Shown piece by piece: positions 32,541 to 44,009 of a stretch of 64,000 nt of DNA. The number at the start of each line of letters is the position of its first letter. The first letter of the stretch is position 1. The translations under genes were made by a program, and so were the position numbers. This DNA is from Capra hircus (lineage: Eukaryota; Chordata; Mammalia; Artiodactyla; Bovidae), in NCBI RefSeq assembly GCF_001704415.2, contig NC_030820.1, positions 2,344,501 to 2,408,500 of the forward strand, read 5' to 3'. Below the pieces are notes generated by a model. The model searched no databases and was not told the origin of the DNA. It worked only from the letters and a program-made list of their open reading frames with translations.

Positions 32541-32807
32541 GATGAAAACACGTGCATGTATGCACTTCCACCTACCATATTACTCTGCTTGACAAACATA
32601 ATTATTTTATATTGTGAGGTTAATCATGTTCCCATTATGACTTGCAATTGTAATTATATTTTATTTTTTTGTCTGGCTACAGATTGTGAAAAACTGATAA
32701 ACATCTCTTACTATTGTGATCATGTAACTATTACTCACTTAATACCACTGTATCATTATTGGTCAAAAGAAAAACAATAGAATCCTATATCACCAAGTTC
32801 AGTTCAG
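32541..32807. other. Unclassified AT-rich segment
   Basis: Lies between the L1 break and the BovB tail. Phrases such as actattactcacttaatacc and atcattattggtcaaaaga feel repetitive and LTR-like, but I cannot assign them. Confidence 0.3.
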
Positions 32808-34055
32808 TTCAGTTCAGTCACTCAGTCGTGTCTGACTCTTTGCGACCCCATGAATCACAGCACGCCAGGCCTCCCTATCCATCACCAACTCCTGGAGTTC
32901 ACCCAGACTCACGTCCATCGAGTCAGTGATGCCATCCAGCCATCTCATCCTCTGTTGTCCCCTTCTCCTCCTGCCCCCAACCCCTCCCAGCATCAGAGTC
33001 TTTTCCAATGAGTCAACTCTTTGCATGAGGTGGCCAAAGTACTGGAGCTTCAGCTTTAGCATCATTCCTTCCAAAGAAATTCCAGGGCTGATCTCCTTCA
33101 GAATGGACTGGTTGGATCTCCTTGCAGTCCAAGGGACTCTCAAGAGTCTTCTCCAACACCACAGTTCAAACGCATCAATTCTTTGGCGCTCAGCCTTCTT
33201 CATAGTCCAACTCTCACATCCATACATGACCACTGGGAAAACCATAGCCTTGACTAAGTGGATCTTAGTCAGCAAAGTAATGTCTCTGCTTTTGAATATG
33301 CTATCTAGGTTGGTCATAACTTTTCTTCCAAGGAGTAAGCATCTTTTAATCCCATGGCTGCAATTACCATCTGCAGTGATTTTGGAGCCCAGAAAAATAG
33401 GGTCTGACACTGTTTCCACCATTTCCCCATCTATTTCCCATGAAGTGATGGGACTGGATGCCATGATCTTAGGTTTCTGAATGTTGAGCTTTAAGCCAAC
33501 TTTTTCACTCTCCTCTTTCACTTTCATCAAGAGGCTTTTTAGTTCCTCTTCATCCTCTGCCATAAGTGTGGTGTCATCTGCATATCTGAGGTTATTGATA
33601 TTTCTCCCAGAAATCTTGATTCCAGCTTGTGTTTCTTCCAGTCCAGCATTTCTCATGATGTACTTTGCATATAACTTACATAAGCAGGGTGACAATATAC
33701 AGCCTTGACATACTCCTTTTCCCATTTGAAACCAGTCTGTTGTTCCATGTCCAGTTCTAACTGTTGCTTCCTTACCTGCATACAGATTTCTCAAGAGGCA
33801 GGTTAGGTGGTCTGGTATTCCCATCTCTTTTAGAATTTTCCACAGTTTATTGTGATCCACACAGTCAAAGGCTTTGGCATAGTCAAGAAAGCAGAAATAG
33901 ATGTTTTTCTGGAACTCTCTTGCTTTTTCCATGATCCAGCATATGTTGGCAATTTGATCTCTGGTTCCTCTATCTTTTCTAAAACCATCTTGAACATCTG
34001 GAAGTTCACGGTTCACGTATTGCTGAAGCCTGGCTTGGAGAATTTTGAGCATTAC
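32808..34055 (-). mobile_element. BovB LINE, 5'-truncated, open through its whole coding part
   Basis: Antisense copy from (TTCAG)n at 32808 to MLKILQARLQQ at 34052. It lacks the endonuclease and the start of the RT. Unlike every other BovB here, no stop or frameshift interrupts the retained frame. No convincing TSD was found. Confidence 0.95.
32814..34052 (-). pseudogene. 412-codon BovB reverse-transcriptase fragment
   Basis: Open to the natural end (AKSQTRLSD). Motif A is FLDYAKAFDCVDH with Asp57, motif B is KGVCQGCILSPCL at about 112-124, and motif C is YADD at 157-160, so the three RT aspartates (57, 159, 160) are present. The basic C-terminal part (GGRRRRGQQRMRWL) is intact. The start Met is just the first ATG after truncation; the N-terminal endonuclease and the palm start are missing, so no retrotransposition is expected. 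No promoter is seen. Confidence 0.85.
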
Positions 34056-34204
34056 AAACTACTATTGAATAGAAAAACCTGTAATCACTTAAAATCCAGA
34101 TGCATATCAAAATTATCTTGGAATGTTTTGAAAAATACAAATGCCCAGGCATTGCTTTTTTCTCCAGAGCACCAGATATGTTTCTAATGAGCACTCATGT
34201 TTAA

Positions 34205-34515
34205 AAATAGAACAGACTTTTGGACTCTGTGGGAGAGGGAGAGGGTGGAATGATTTGGGAGAATGGCATTGAAACATGTATACTATCATGTAAGAAATGA
34301 ACCACCAGTCTAGGTTTGATGCAGGATACAGGATGCTAAGGGCTGGGGCACTGGGATGACCTGGGATGACCCAGAGAGATGATAGGGGAGAGAGGTGGGA
34401 GGGGGGTTCAGGATTGGGAACTCATGTACAGCCATGGCGGATTCATGTCAATGTATGGCAAAAGCAATACAGTATTGTAAAGTAAAATAAAAAAGAAAAA
34501 AAAGAAAAAAAAAAG
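34205..34515 (+). mobile_element. Young L1 3' UTR, 5'-truncated
   Basis: ttttggactctgtgggagag to tggcaaaagcaatacagtat and an A-rich tail with interspersed G. Contains a private 10-bp tandem duplication, ctgggatgac twice at 34351-34370. Confidence 0.93.
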
Positions 34516-34824
34516 AAAAAACCCAACTGGATTATATTATGATCTTTTATCTAGTTTATTTCATTTTTTCTATTTCATATTCAGTGCTCCAATTTCATTT
34601 ATTTTATTTATCCAATTTCTCTATCTCTTTTTTTTCTTTTTTGATGTCCTTTCTCAGACTTCTACCAAGCATAGTAGAAAAACTTATGTATATATAAATA
34701 AAGTGTATAATATATATATTTTAGAAAACTTATGAATTTTTGCCTAGCTAAAAACTTTATGACATTTGCTTCCTCTTGTTTGACTTAGTGTTAATAGAAT
34801 GCTAGATTTCTAATTTAAAAATAG

Positions 34825-35015
34825 ATATGTAACAAGCAACAAAGGTTTACTGTATGGCACAGGGCTATAATCAGTGTCTTATAGTAACATGTGATGGAAA
34901 ACAATCTGAAGAGTAATAGATATGTATGTGTATGGTGGAATCACCTTGTTGTGCACCTGAAACATTGTAAGTCAACTATATTTTAATAAAATATATATGT
35001 TAAAATGGGAAAAAA
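34825..35015 (+). mobile_element. Old L1 3' terminus
   Basis: tttactgtatggcacagggc, tggaatcaccttgttgtgca, ttgtaagtcaactatatttt and aataaaata. Diverged artiodactyl L1 end. Confidence 0.8.
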
Positions 35016-35138
35016 ATCTTAGGCATAAAAAAATCTCTGCTCTAGATCAACATGAAACAGGCTTTTTATAAATTAAAATTGGAGTATGACTAATTTGCAA
35101 TGTTGTATAATTTTCTGGTGTATGGCAGGGTGATTCAG

Positions 35139-35241
35139 TTGTATATATATAAATATATATATCTACATACATACACAGTTGTATACATCTACATATATAC
35201 ATACATATGTACATATGTGTGTGTATATATATATATATATT
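35139..35241. repeat. (TA)n / (ACAT)n microsatellite
   Basis: Alternating TA runs and ACATA-type units within the L1 3' UTR. Likely polymorphic. Confidence 0.85.
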
Positions 35242-35545
35242 CTTTTTGCATTCTTTTCCGCTGTAGGTTGTTGCAGGATGTTGAATATAGTTCACTGTGT
35301 TATACATAGATCCTTCTTGTTTGTTTTATACATGGTGGTGTCTGTTAATCCCAAACTCCTAATTTATCCCTCCCTGCCTTTTCCCCCTTTAGTAACCATG
35401 AATTTGTTTTCTATGTCTCTGAATTTACTTCTGTTTTATATATAAGTTCATTTGCATCATTTTTTTTTAGAATCCATACTTAAGTGATATTTGACTTAAG
35501 TGATATTTGTCTTTGACTTACTTCACTTAGTATGATAATCTTTGT

Positions 35546-35757
35546 GTGCATGCTAAGTCACTTCAGTCGTGTCCAACTCTTTGTGACCCTATGGACTGCA
35601 GCCTGCCAGACTCCTCTGTCCATGGTATTCTCCAGGCAAGAATACTGGAATGGGTTGCCATGATCTCCTCCAGGGGATCTTCCTGACCCAAGGTTAGAAC
35701 CTGCGTCTCTTATGTCTAACCTGTATTGGCAGGCAGGTTCTTTACCACTAACACCAT
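35546..35757 (-). mobile_element. Bov-tA SINE nested in L1
   Basis: gctaagtcacttcagtcgtg through aggttctttaccactaacac, with a short extra piece (cttatgtctaacctgtatt) in the tRNA-like half. It interrupts the antisense L1 at agtatgataatctttgtg / tgtccatgtgttgcaaatga. Confidence 0.93.
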
Positions 35758-35944
35758 CTGATCATCGCTCGGTCTGTCCATGTGTTGCAAATGACATTAT
35801 TTCATTCTTTTTAATGGCTGAGTAATACTCCATTGTATATGTGAACCATATCTTCTTCACCCATTCATCTAGTCAATGGACATTTAGGCTACTTCCATAT
35901 TTTTTCTATTGTATTAATAAATAGTGCGCCTAGGGAAGAAAAAA

Positions 35945-37375
35945 TCCTAAAACAACAAATGCTGTCTCAAGAGGGTGTGGACAGAAGGGGACCCACTGTT
36001 GGTGGGAATGTAAATTGGTACAGCCACTATGGAGAACAGTATGGAGGTTCCTTAAAAAACTAAAAATAGAGCTACTATATTACTCTTTAATTCCATCAAT
36101 TCAGTTCAGTTCAGTCTCTCAGTCACGTCCGACTCTTTGCGACCCCATGAACCGCAGCATGCCAGGCCTCCCTGTCCATCACCAACTACCAGAGTCCACC
36201 CAAACCCATGTCCACTGAGTCATGATGCCATCCAACCATCTCATCCTCTGTCATCCCCTTCTCCTGCCCTCAATCTTTCCCAGCATCAGGGTCTTTTCAA
36301 ATGAAGGTGGCCAAAGTATTGGAGTTTAGGACTGATCTCTTTTAGAACGGACTGGCTGGATCTCCTTGCCGTCCAAGGGACTCTCAAGAGTCTTCTCCAA
36401 CACCACAGTTCAAAAGCATCAATTCTTCAGCACTCAGCTTTCTTTATAGTCCAACTCTCACATCCATACATGACCACTGGAAAAACCATAGCCTTGACTA
36501 GATGGACCTTTGTTGACAAAGTAATGTCTCTGGTTTTCAATATGCTGTCTAGGTAGGTCATAACTTTTCTTCCAAGGAGTAAGCGTCTTTTAATTTCATG
36601 GCTTCAATCACCACCTGCAGTGATTTTGGAGCCCAGAAAAATAAAGTCAGCCACTGTTTCCACTGTTTCCCCATCTATTTGCCATGAAGTGATGGGACCA
36701 GATGCCATGATCTTCATTTTCTGAATGTTGAGCTTTAAGCCAACTTTTCACTTTCCTCTTTCACTTTCATCAAGAGGCTTTTTAGTTCCTCTTCACTTTC
36801 TGCCTTAATGGTGGTGTCATCTGCATATCTGAGGTTACTGATATTTCTCCTGGCAATCTTGGTTCCAGCTTGTGCTTCTTCCAGCCCAGCGTTTCTCATG
36901 ATGTCCCCTGCATATAAGTTAAATAAGCAGGGTGACAATATACAGCCTTGACGTACTCCTTTTCCTACTTGGAACTAGTCTGTTGTTCCATGTCCACTTC
37001 TAACTGTTTGCTTCCTGACTTGCATACAGGTTTCTCAAGAGGCAGGTCAGGTGGTCTGATATTCCCATCTCCTTCAGAAGTTTCCACAGTTTATTGTGAA
37101 CCACACAATCAAAGGCTTTGGCATAGTAAATAAAGCAGAAATAGATGTTTTTCTGGAATGCTCTTGCTTTTTCGATGATTCAGTGGATGCTGGCAATTTG
37201 ATGTATGGTTCCTCTGCCTTTTCTAAAACCAGCTTGAACATCTGGAGGTTCACGGTTCAAGTATTGCTGAAGCCTCACTTGGAGAATTTTAAGCATCACT
37301 ATAATTTCATACTTGGGCATATATCTGGAGAAGACATGATCCAAAAGGATACACGCACCCCAGTGTTCAGGGCTA
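35945..37375 (+). mobile_element. L1 ORF2 fragment, split by BovB
   Basis: Left part 35945-36098 (ccactgttggtgggaatgta; tatggaggttccttaaaaaa) and right part 37303-37375 (tgggcatatatctggagaag; aggatacacgcaccccagtg) are consecutive pieces of L1 ORF2 separated by the BovB. Confidence 0.9.
36099..37302 (-). mobile_element. BovB LINE, 5'-truncated, nested in L1
   Basis: Antisense BovB from the (TTCAG)n tail to MLKILQVRLQQYLNREPPD. Flanks aattccatca (36089-36098) and aatttcatac (37303-37312) look like a decayed TSD. The frame is broken in several places, including the 36300 region where part of the 3' third is deleted. LRYADD is readable. Confidence 0.93.
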
Positions 37376-37849
37376 CTGACCATCATTTTCAAATTATAAC
37401 TAGGGCAGCCATTCACAAGTGATTCAAGAAACTGCTCTCCTTTGGAGAAATAATCACAACTTATTCTTCCCAATGATGCCAGGTGTTTAGATTCTCATCT
37501 TGCCCGAGAAGTGGCAGTTCCTATAGAAGGAGTATTCAGCAAGGTATTTGCATCATAAGTAGATTTATAACCTTGGGCCCTTTCACCTTTGTTTCTATTG
37601 TTCTATTAATACATTACTTGCTGTAGTTTTTGAATATTGGCAAAAGCTACCCAGTTCTGTGGTAGCGGTATCGACTGAAAGTGACATGTAGGTTGGGAAT
37701 GAAGTATTTTTTTTGACTGTTGAATTGAACATTTACAACTGGATGAGAAGGTGGAGATATTTTAAGAAACTACATATGATAGATAAAACTAATGCCTCCT
37801 ACTTCTAGCCTCTCTAATGTCTCTTAGCTCACAGGTTCTTGGCTTATGA
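37376..37849. other. Unique intronic sequence
   Basis: No gene or repeat recognised. Confidence 0.45.
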
Positions 37850-38372
37850 AACAATCACTATATTAGTCAAGAGATCTCCTGAGAAACAGAAACAGTAGGA
37901 TTTATATAGATGTATATAAGAGGAGATATTATAGATTGGCTAGCGTGGTTATGTTGGCCAAGATGCCCCATGATACACTGTCTACAAGCTGGGCAACCAG
38001 GAAAGCTAGCTGTGTAATTCCATCCATGTCAACAGCCCTGAAAATCAGGGGCTGGTGGTGTAGGACCCAGTCTGACTATGAAAACATAATAACTAGAGGC
38101 ACCAATGTCCAAGGGCAGGAGAAGACAGAGGTCTCAGCTCAAGTTGGGAAAGAGTGAGTTCACCCTTCCTCAATCTTTTTGTTCCAATGGGGCCCTCTGG
38201 AAGTCCGATGATGCCTACCCACAATGGGGAGGGTCATCTGCATTATTCAGTTCACCAGTTCAAATGCTAATCTCTTCCAGAAACATTCCCAGAAACAATA
38301 TATACCAACTATCTGGACATTCCTTGGCCCAGTCAAGTTGACACATAGTGTTAACCATCACAAGCATGTAGG
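37850..38372 (+). mobile_element. Old L1M-type 3' UTR
   Basis: Starts attagtcaagagatctcctg and ends gcccagtcaagttgacacat plus gttaaccatcacaag, the classic terminus of ancient mammalian L1M elements. The two short ORFs inside are not genes. Confidence 0.7.
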
Positions 38373-38425
38373 GAAAAACTTATAAGGACATTCTTCCTGT
38401 TTATGTAGAAAATGAAGTAACCTTG

Positions 38426-38483
38426 TAGGTAGATTTTATTTTATTTTGTTTTATTTTTATTTTTTTTTAATAGGTAGATTTTA
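38426..38483 (-). mobile_element. Tail-only retroposon insertion with TSD
   Basis: taggtagatttta occurs at 38426-38438 and again, identical over 13 bp, at 38471-38483. Between them is only a 32-bp T-rich run. This is what a LINE-made insertion looks like when almost nothing but the poly(A) tail was copied. A slippage or duplication origin is possible. Confidence 0.7.
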
Positions 38484-38864
38484 AACCTCTATTTGATGGC
38501 AAGCATGCCCACTGGTCTAGAAAACACACAACTACTGGCCATTAAAATTTTTTTATTCTCCTGAATATTTGTGGTTCAAAAAGTCCATTTTAGGACTATG
38601 AATTCTATTTTAATTTTCTTGCTCAAAGTGTGATTTGTTTTATATATATATTTATATATGTTAAGCAATTTTATATTTTTGCAACTTTTGCCATTCTTTA
38701 TTAATAAGTAGAGTTGGAATAATCAATAACAGCAGTGTTATACTGATGTAAAATACCTGTAGTTTCCAAAACACTGGCATGCTCATAAGGTGCTCTGAAT
38801 TGAGTTAGGGCCACAGTATAAAAATTCACAAAGTATTATTTTTCTAGCATTTTCAAAATCATTG
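38484..38864. other. Unique AT-rich sequence
   Basis: Nothing recognised. Confidence 0.4.
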
Positions 38865-39135
38865 AAAAGTATTTGAAACACATGCAACAGTGTGGATAAA
38901 CCTTGAAGATATTAACTGAAATAAGCCAGACCCAGAGGGCCAAATATTGTATGATTTCACATATATGAGGTACTAAAGGAGTCGAACTGATAGGGACAGA
39001 GACTATAATGGTGTTGTCAGGGGCTGGAAAGATGGGAGAATGGGAACTTACTATTTAATGGGCACAGAGTTTGAGTAAATGAAAAGGTTCTGAAGATGGA
39101 TGGTATTGATAGTTGCACAATGATGTTCATGTCCT
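38865..39135 (+). mobile_element. Old L1M-type 3' fragment
   Basis: gtggataaaccttgaagata, aataagccagacccagaggg, aaatattgtatgatttcaca, tgtcaggggctggaaagatg: the old L1M 3' end phrases. Confidence 0.6.
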
Positions 39136-39149
39136 TAAAACTGTATATG

Positions 39150-40557
39150 TAAAATTAGGTATCATCTCACACCTATCAGAATGGCCATCATCAAAAAAAA
39201 AAAATCTGCAAACAATAAATTCTGTGAGGATGTGGAGAAAAAGGAAACATCTTGCACAGTTGGAGGGAATGTAAATTGATATAACTATGAAAAAAACAGA
39301 ATGGAGATTCCTGAAAAACTAGGAATAAAGTTGCCATATGACCCAGAAATCCCTCTACTGGGCATATGACCTGAGAAAACCATAACTGAAAAAGACATAT
39401 GTACCCCAATGTTCATTGAAGCACTATTTACAACAGCTAGGACATGGAAACAACCTGGATGTCCACTGACAGATGAATGGATAAAGAAGATGTGGCACTT
39501 ATAAACGATGGAATATTCAGTTCAGTTCAGTTCATTTCAGTCACTCAGTCGTGTCCGACTCTTTGCGACCCCATGAATCGCAGCACACCAGGCCTCCCTG
39601 TCCATCACCAACTCCCGGAGTTCACTCAGACTCACATCCATCGAGTCAGTGATACCATCCAGCCATCTCATCCTCTGTCGTCCCCTTCTCCTCCTGCCCC
39701 CAATCCCTCCCAGCATCAGAGTCTTTTCCAATGAGTCAACTCTTCTCATGAGGTGGCCAAAGTACTGGAGTTTCAGCTTTGGCATCATTCCTTCCAAAGA
39801 AATCCCAGAGCTAATCTCCTTCAGAATGGACTGGTTGGATCTCCATGCAGTCCAAGGGACTCTCAAGAGTCTTCTCCAACACCACAGTTCAAAAGCATAA
39901 ATTCTTCAGCTCTCAGCTTTCTTCACAGTCCAACACTCACATCCATACAGGATCACTGGAAAAACCACAGCCTTGACTAGATGGACCTTTGTTGGCAAAG
40001 TAATGTCTCTGCTTTTGAATATGCTATCTAGGTTGGTCATAACTTTTCTTCCAAGAAGTAAGCATTGGAATATTACTCAGCCATAAAAAATAATGCATTT
40101 GAATCAGTTCCACTGTGGTAGATTAACCTAGAGCCTGTCATACAGAGTGATGCAAGTCAGGAAGAGAAAAACAAATATCATACATTAATGCATATATATG
40201 GAATCTAGAAAAATGGTATTGATGAACCTGTTTGCAAGGAAGGAATGGAAACCTATTTATAGAGAATAGGCTTATGGACACAATGGGGGAAGAATAGAGT
40301 GGGATGAATGGAGAAAGTGGCATCAACATATACACTACCCTTTGTAAAATAGATAGCTGGTGAAAAGTTATTATATAACACAGGGAGCGCAGCCTGACAT
40401 CTGATGACCTACAGGGGTGGGACTTGGGGAGGTAATGGAGGCTCAAGCAGGAGGTGATAAATGTATAATTATGGTTGATTTGTGTTGTCATACAGCAGAA
40501 ACCAACACAACATTGTAAAGCAATTTTCCCCCAAATAAAAATCATAAAAAATAAAAA
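39150..40557 (+). mobile_element. L1 ORF2 end and 3' UTR, split by BovB
   Basis: atcatctcacacctatcaga starts the ORF2 C-terminal part; the 3' UTR ends cagaaaccaacacaacattg, then an AAAATAAAAATAAGG tail. BovB interrupts it inside atggaatattactcagccat. Frames are broken. Confidence 0.92.
39518..40065 (-). mobile_element. BovB LINE 3' end nested in L1, with TSD
   Basis: 548 bp of antisense BovB. Perfect 9-bp TSD tggaatatt at 39509-39517 and 40066-40074; removing the insert restores the L1 text. An open frame of 109 codons (39537-39866) is the C-terminal basic region. Confidence 0.97.
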
Positions 40558-41654
40558 TAAGGCAGAATGAAAAAAATGGCAAATTTTATGTTATATATAT
40601 TTTATGATAACAATAATAAGTAATAATGGTATAGACATGCTCCAGGAACTCTGGCCTGCAAGGAAGTAGTTAGCAGAGAGGGGCCACATTGAAGATGGAG
40701 TGACGCAGCAGTAAGAAGGCAGAGCTGGAGCCGACTTAGTAGAGCCAACTTATTAGACAATCTTTTTGTTCTTACCTCTCTCACCATCAAGATGGCATTG
40801 GTCTAAGCTTTGGCTCTGACAACTGCCTAGACTGTGTTTTCAGGCCCTACAGCAGAACTGAGGAGTCAGTGTAATTACTGGACTATTAAGGTTTTCAGCT
40901 GGACAGACAGCTGGATGGTTACCGGACAACCACAGAATTGAATGATGGTGCCTTGGATGTACATCTCAGAAGGGAATCTTTGCTCATTGACCTCATGAAG
41001 AGAATTTTCTCCTTTTAGCCTCAGATCTCATTTGAAGAAATTGGTAAATGCAGTAATGGATATTTAAGCACTTCTGAATACCAACCTGTGTTCAGATAAT
41101 TTAGGTTTAATGACTGGCCTGTCATTGGTAGAAGAAAGATGGCTGTCTGAGAAACTGCACTTCAGGGGGATGGCACAGACACACCATTGCCCTGTTGAGA
41201 TTTCATTGCTCAGACACATATTTGGCATACCTGCAGATTCAGGAATGAAAGATCCACCAGACTTTTAATTAAGTTGCTTTAGGTAAAATAGAACATGTAT
41301 ATAATTTGGGATTCAGAATAAATATTAATACTTGGGATGGGTTTATAATATCACCTAAAATCAAGCTGTTTCCTAAGAAAAAATATCATATCATATACAA
41401 AAAGGGGTAAATGACATGCTTTCCTTTCCTTGGATTCTTTTAATGCAGAATGTCTCCTGGACATCACCCATGGAGCAGCCCACTGTTCTACTGGGTGCTT
41501 CCCATTCCAGAAAAACTGTTTCAAAGCATGTTATGTCAACAAAGGGGCTATTTTTGTACCTGGCCTTCATTTGTAAGCACATATACTCATAATCCAGATG
41601 CCTCCTCCTGCTCTGTGTACTCTTCTGACTTGCTCCCTGATCCAACACCTGCCT
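40558..41654. other. Unique intronic sequence
   Basis: About 1.1 kb without recognisable repeats or genes. Confidence 0.45.
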
Positions 41655-41668
41655 TCTCAACCTCTTTA

Positions 41669-41939
41669 TTTTTTTTTTTAATTTTTATTTTTACTTTATT
41701 TTCCTTTACAATACTGTATTGGTTTTGCCATAAATTGGCATGAATCAGCCACGGATGTATATGAGTTCCCCATCCCGAACCCCCCTTCCACCTCCCACCC
41801 CATATCATCTCTCTGGATCATCCCCGTGCACAGCCCCAAGCATCCTGTATCCTGTATTGAACATAGACTGGCGATTCATTTCTTACATGATTGTATACAT
41901 GTTTCAATGCCATTCTCCCAAATCATCCCTCTCTCTCCC
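41669..41939 (-). mobile_element. Young L1 3' UTR, 5'-truncated, perfect TSD
   Basis: Poly-T start, then tgtattggttttgccataaa and onward to ccaaatcatccctctctctc. TSD of 14 bp, tctcaacctcttta, identical at 41655-41668 and 41940-41953. A clean recent insertion. Confidence 0.97.
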
Positions 41940-41953
41940 TCTCAACCTCTTTA

Positions 41954-42427
41954 GAAGCATCTGACTTATAATTTTTATCCTTCGAATTTGAACTCAGTCT
42001 CCATCTGTAACTCCTCGCTTTTCCTTTGTCCTTCTCTACTGTGTGAATCGCCCAGGTACTTCTCATTGATCAAGCTGTTTGGATCTCACATATCTGCTGG
42101 TTTGTTCTCATCTTAGCTTTCGGATACTGTCCTGATTGTAGACTGTGACTGAAATTGGATTTATCATATCTATTTATCCAACTCCACACTGTCTAGACCA
42201 TCCACATTGCAAGACCACTCTGATCTAACTCAGTTCTCCATCCTGGCTTCAATTCATCCAACTCATTTTATCTATCATCCAATATCCAGGGCTGACAAAA
42301 GGCATGCTTTGAGGAAAATATTTAAATCCTAATCATTTTCACAGTGTCCATAGTGATAGATAGTGTTAAAATAGGAGCAAGAAGAAAATTATGCTTTGTA
42401 GAATAGCATCAATAGAGCTGTTGTCAT
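41954..42427. other. Unique intronic sequence
   Basis: Nothing recognised with confidence. Confidence 0.4.
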
Positions 42428-42620
42428 TTATTTGCTAAAGTAGTATCTGACTCTTTTGTGACCCCATGGACTATAGCCTGCCAGGCTCCTCTGTCCATGC
42501 AATTTCCCCGGCAAGAATACTGCAATGGGTTGTCATTTCCTTCTCCAGGGGATCTTCCTGACCCAGGGACAGAATCTGTGTCTCCTGCATTACAGGGAGA
42601 TTCTTTACCACTGAACCATC
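42428..42620 (-). mobile_element. Bov-tA SINE (antisense), left arm of an inverted pair
   Basis: ttgctaaagtagtatctgac to tctttaccactgaaccatct. The Bov-A start is diverged. Confidence 0.9.
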
Positions 42621-42657
42621 TGCTGCCTCTGTGGTAAAGAATCTGACTGCCAATTCC

Positions 42658-42876
42658 GGTTTCCCTGGTGGCTCAGACAGTAAAGAATTTGCCTGCAATG
42701 CAGGAGACCTGGGTTCGATCCCTGGACTGGGAAGATCCCATGGAGGAGAGCATGGCAACCCACTCTAGTATTCTTGCCTGGAGAATCCCAGGGATAGAAG
42801 AGTCTGGTAGGCTGCCGTTTATGGGGTCGCACACAGTTGGACATGACTGATGTGACTTAGCAGCAGCAACAGCAGT
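42658..42876 (+). mobile_element. Bov-tA/BOV-A SINE (sense), right arm of an inverted pair
   Basis: ggtttccctggtggctcaga to tgatgtgacttagcagcagc. The tRNA-like head is well kept (ggttcgatccctggactggg), the Bov-A part is of the BOV-A2 type. Confidence 0.92.
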
Positions 42877-42894
42877 ATAAAATCAAAACCAGGA

Positions 42895-43400
42895 ATTTGA
42901 CATTGGTAAAGTTTGTGTACTTTGTACTACACCATTCATGTGTGTAGATTCACGTAACCACTAGCACAATCAAGACACAAAACTGTCGCATTGCACAAAG
43001 ATCTCTCTCCTGTCACACCTACCTTCCTCAGCCCTGGCAACTGCTAATCTTGTTTTTTATTTCTCTAAATTTGTAATTTTGATACTGTTATATTAACGGC
43101 ATCACACAGAGTATGATCATTTGAGATTGGCTTTTTTTTTGCATGCAACATGATGTCCTTGAGATCCACCAAGCTGATTTGTGTTTTAATAGTTTGTTTC
43201 TTTTTATTGTGGAGTAATAGTCCGTGATATGTTGTACCATTATGATCTGTTTAACCATTTACCTATTGATTGACAGTTTGATTGTCTCCAATTTTTGACT
43301 ATTATAAATAAAGCTAGTATGAACATTACTGTATAGGTCTAATGTAGTCATGAGACTTACTAATTTCTTATATCATGTATTTAAATTATAATACTTGGAA
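42895..43400 (-). mobile_element. Old L1M-type fragment
   Basis: Reverse old L1: tacaccattcatgtgtgtag, aatcaagacacaaaactgtc, gatgtccttgagatccacca, tctttttattgtggagtaat, ttgactattataaataaagc. Confidence 0.68.
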
Positions 43401-44009
43401 TTAAGGAAAATACATCATTTAAGTTAATTTCACTTCTTGCATTTTAAAATACAGTTACTAGAATATTTAAATTTAAATTACCTCATTTATTTCTATTGAC
43501 TATCATTGTGATAGAGTAACTTTTGAAGGAAGTAGTTTTGTGGCTACTTGTAATGTGGATATTGGTGAAGAATGTTTAGATTTCAGCCTTCATAAATGAG
43601 AAGGTATAGTTCTTGAAAAGTTGAGACAGAACAGTCCAGAAAGAAAGAAGACTAAAGATAATGGCCCCCAAAGAGAAAAGAACTTGCCATGTTCAAGAAA
43701 CCGAAATAGCCTGTATAGTAGAAGCAGTATTGATTGAAGGGGGAATGGCATGGCCCACCATCTTGAGTTAGACAATATTTACAAAACTCTAGATTCTCTA
43801 CTTTCCTTTTTCATTTTACTCCATCGATACTAATATGCCCAAATATCCTTGTCTACTTTCTCTGAGGGTAATAGGTAGGAAAACTTAAGACAGAAAGTAC
43901 TTTCAAAGTGATTCTTTAAGTGGAGCAGAAATTCCCAAATAGACACTGAATGATGTGTTAGTCCTGGCAATATATCCATTTGTTTAAAACAATGTAAATT
44001 ACAAAATTA
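43401..44009. other. Unique AT-rich sequence
   Basis: Nothing recognised. Confidence 0.4.

Larger units (their letters stand above)
35050..35935 (-). mobile_element. Old L1 3' end, split by a Bov-tA
   Basis: Reverse L1: attggagtatgactaatttg, ggttgttgcaggatgttgaa, tttgacttacttcacttagt, then after the SINE ttttaatggctgagtaatac. Contains an expanded AT/ACAT simple repeat at 35139-35241. Confidence 0.88.

Noticed and set aside
35050..35935. Separate L1 copies on either side of the SINE at 35546
   Set aside because: The text is collinear across the SINE, so it is one L1.
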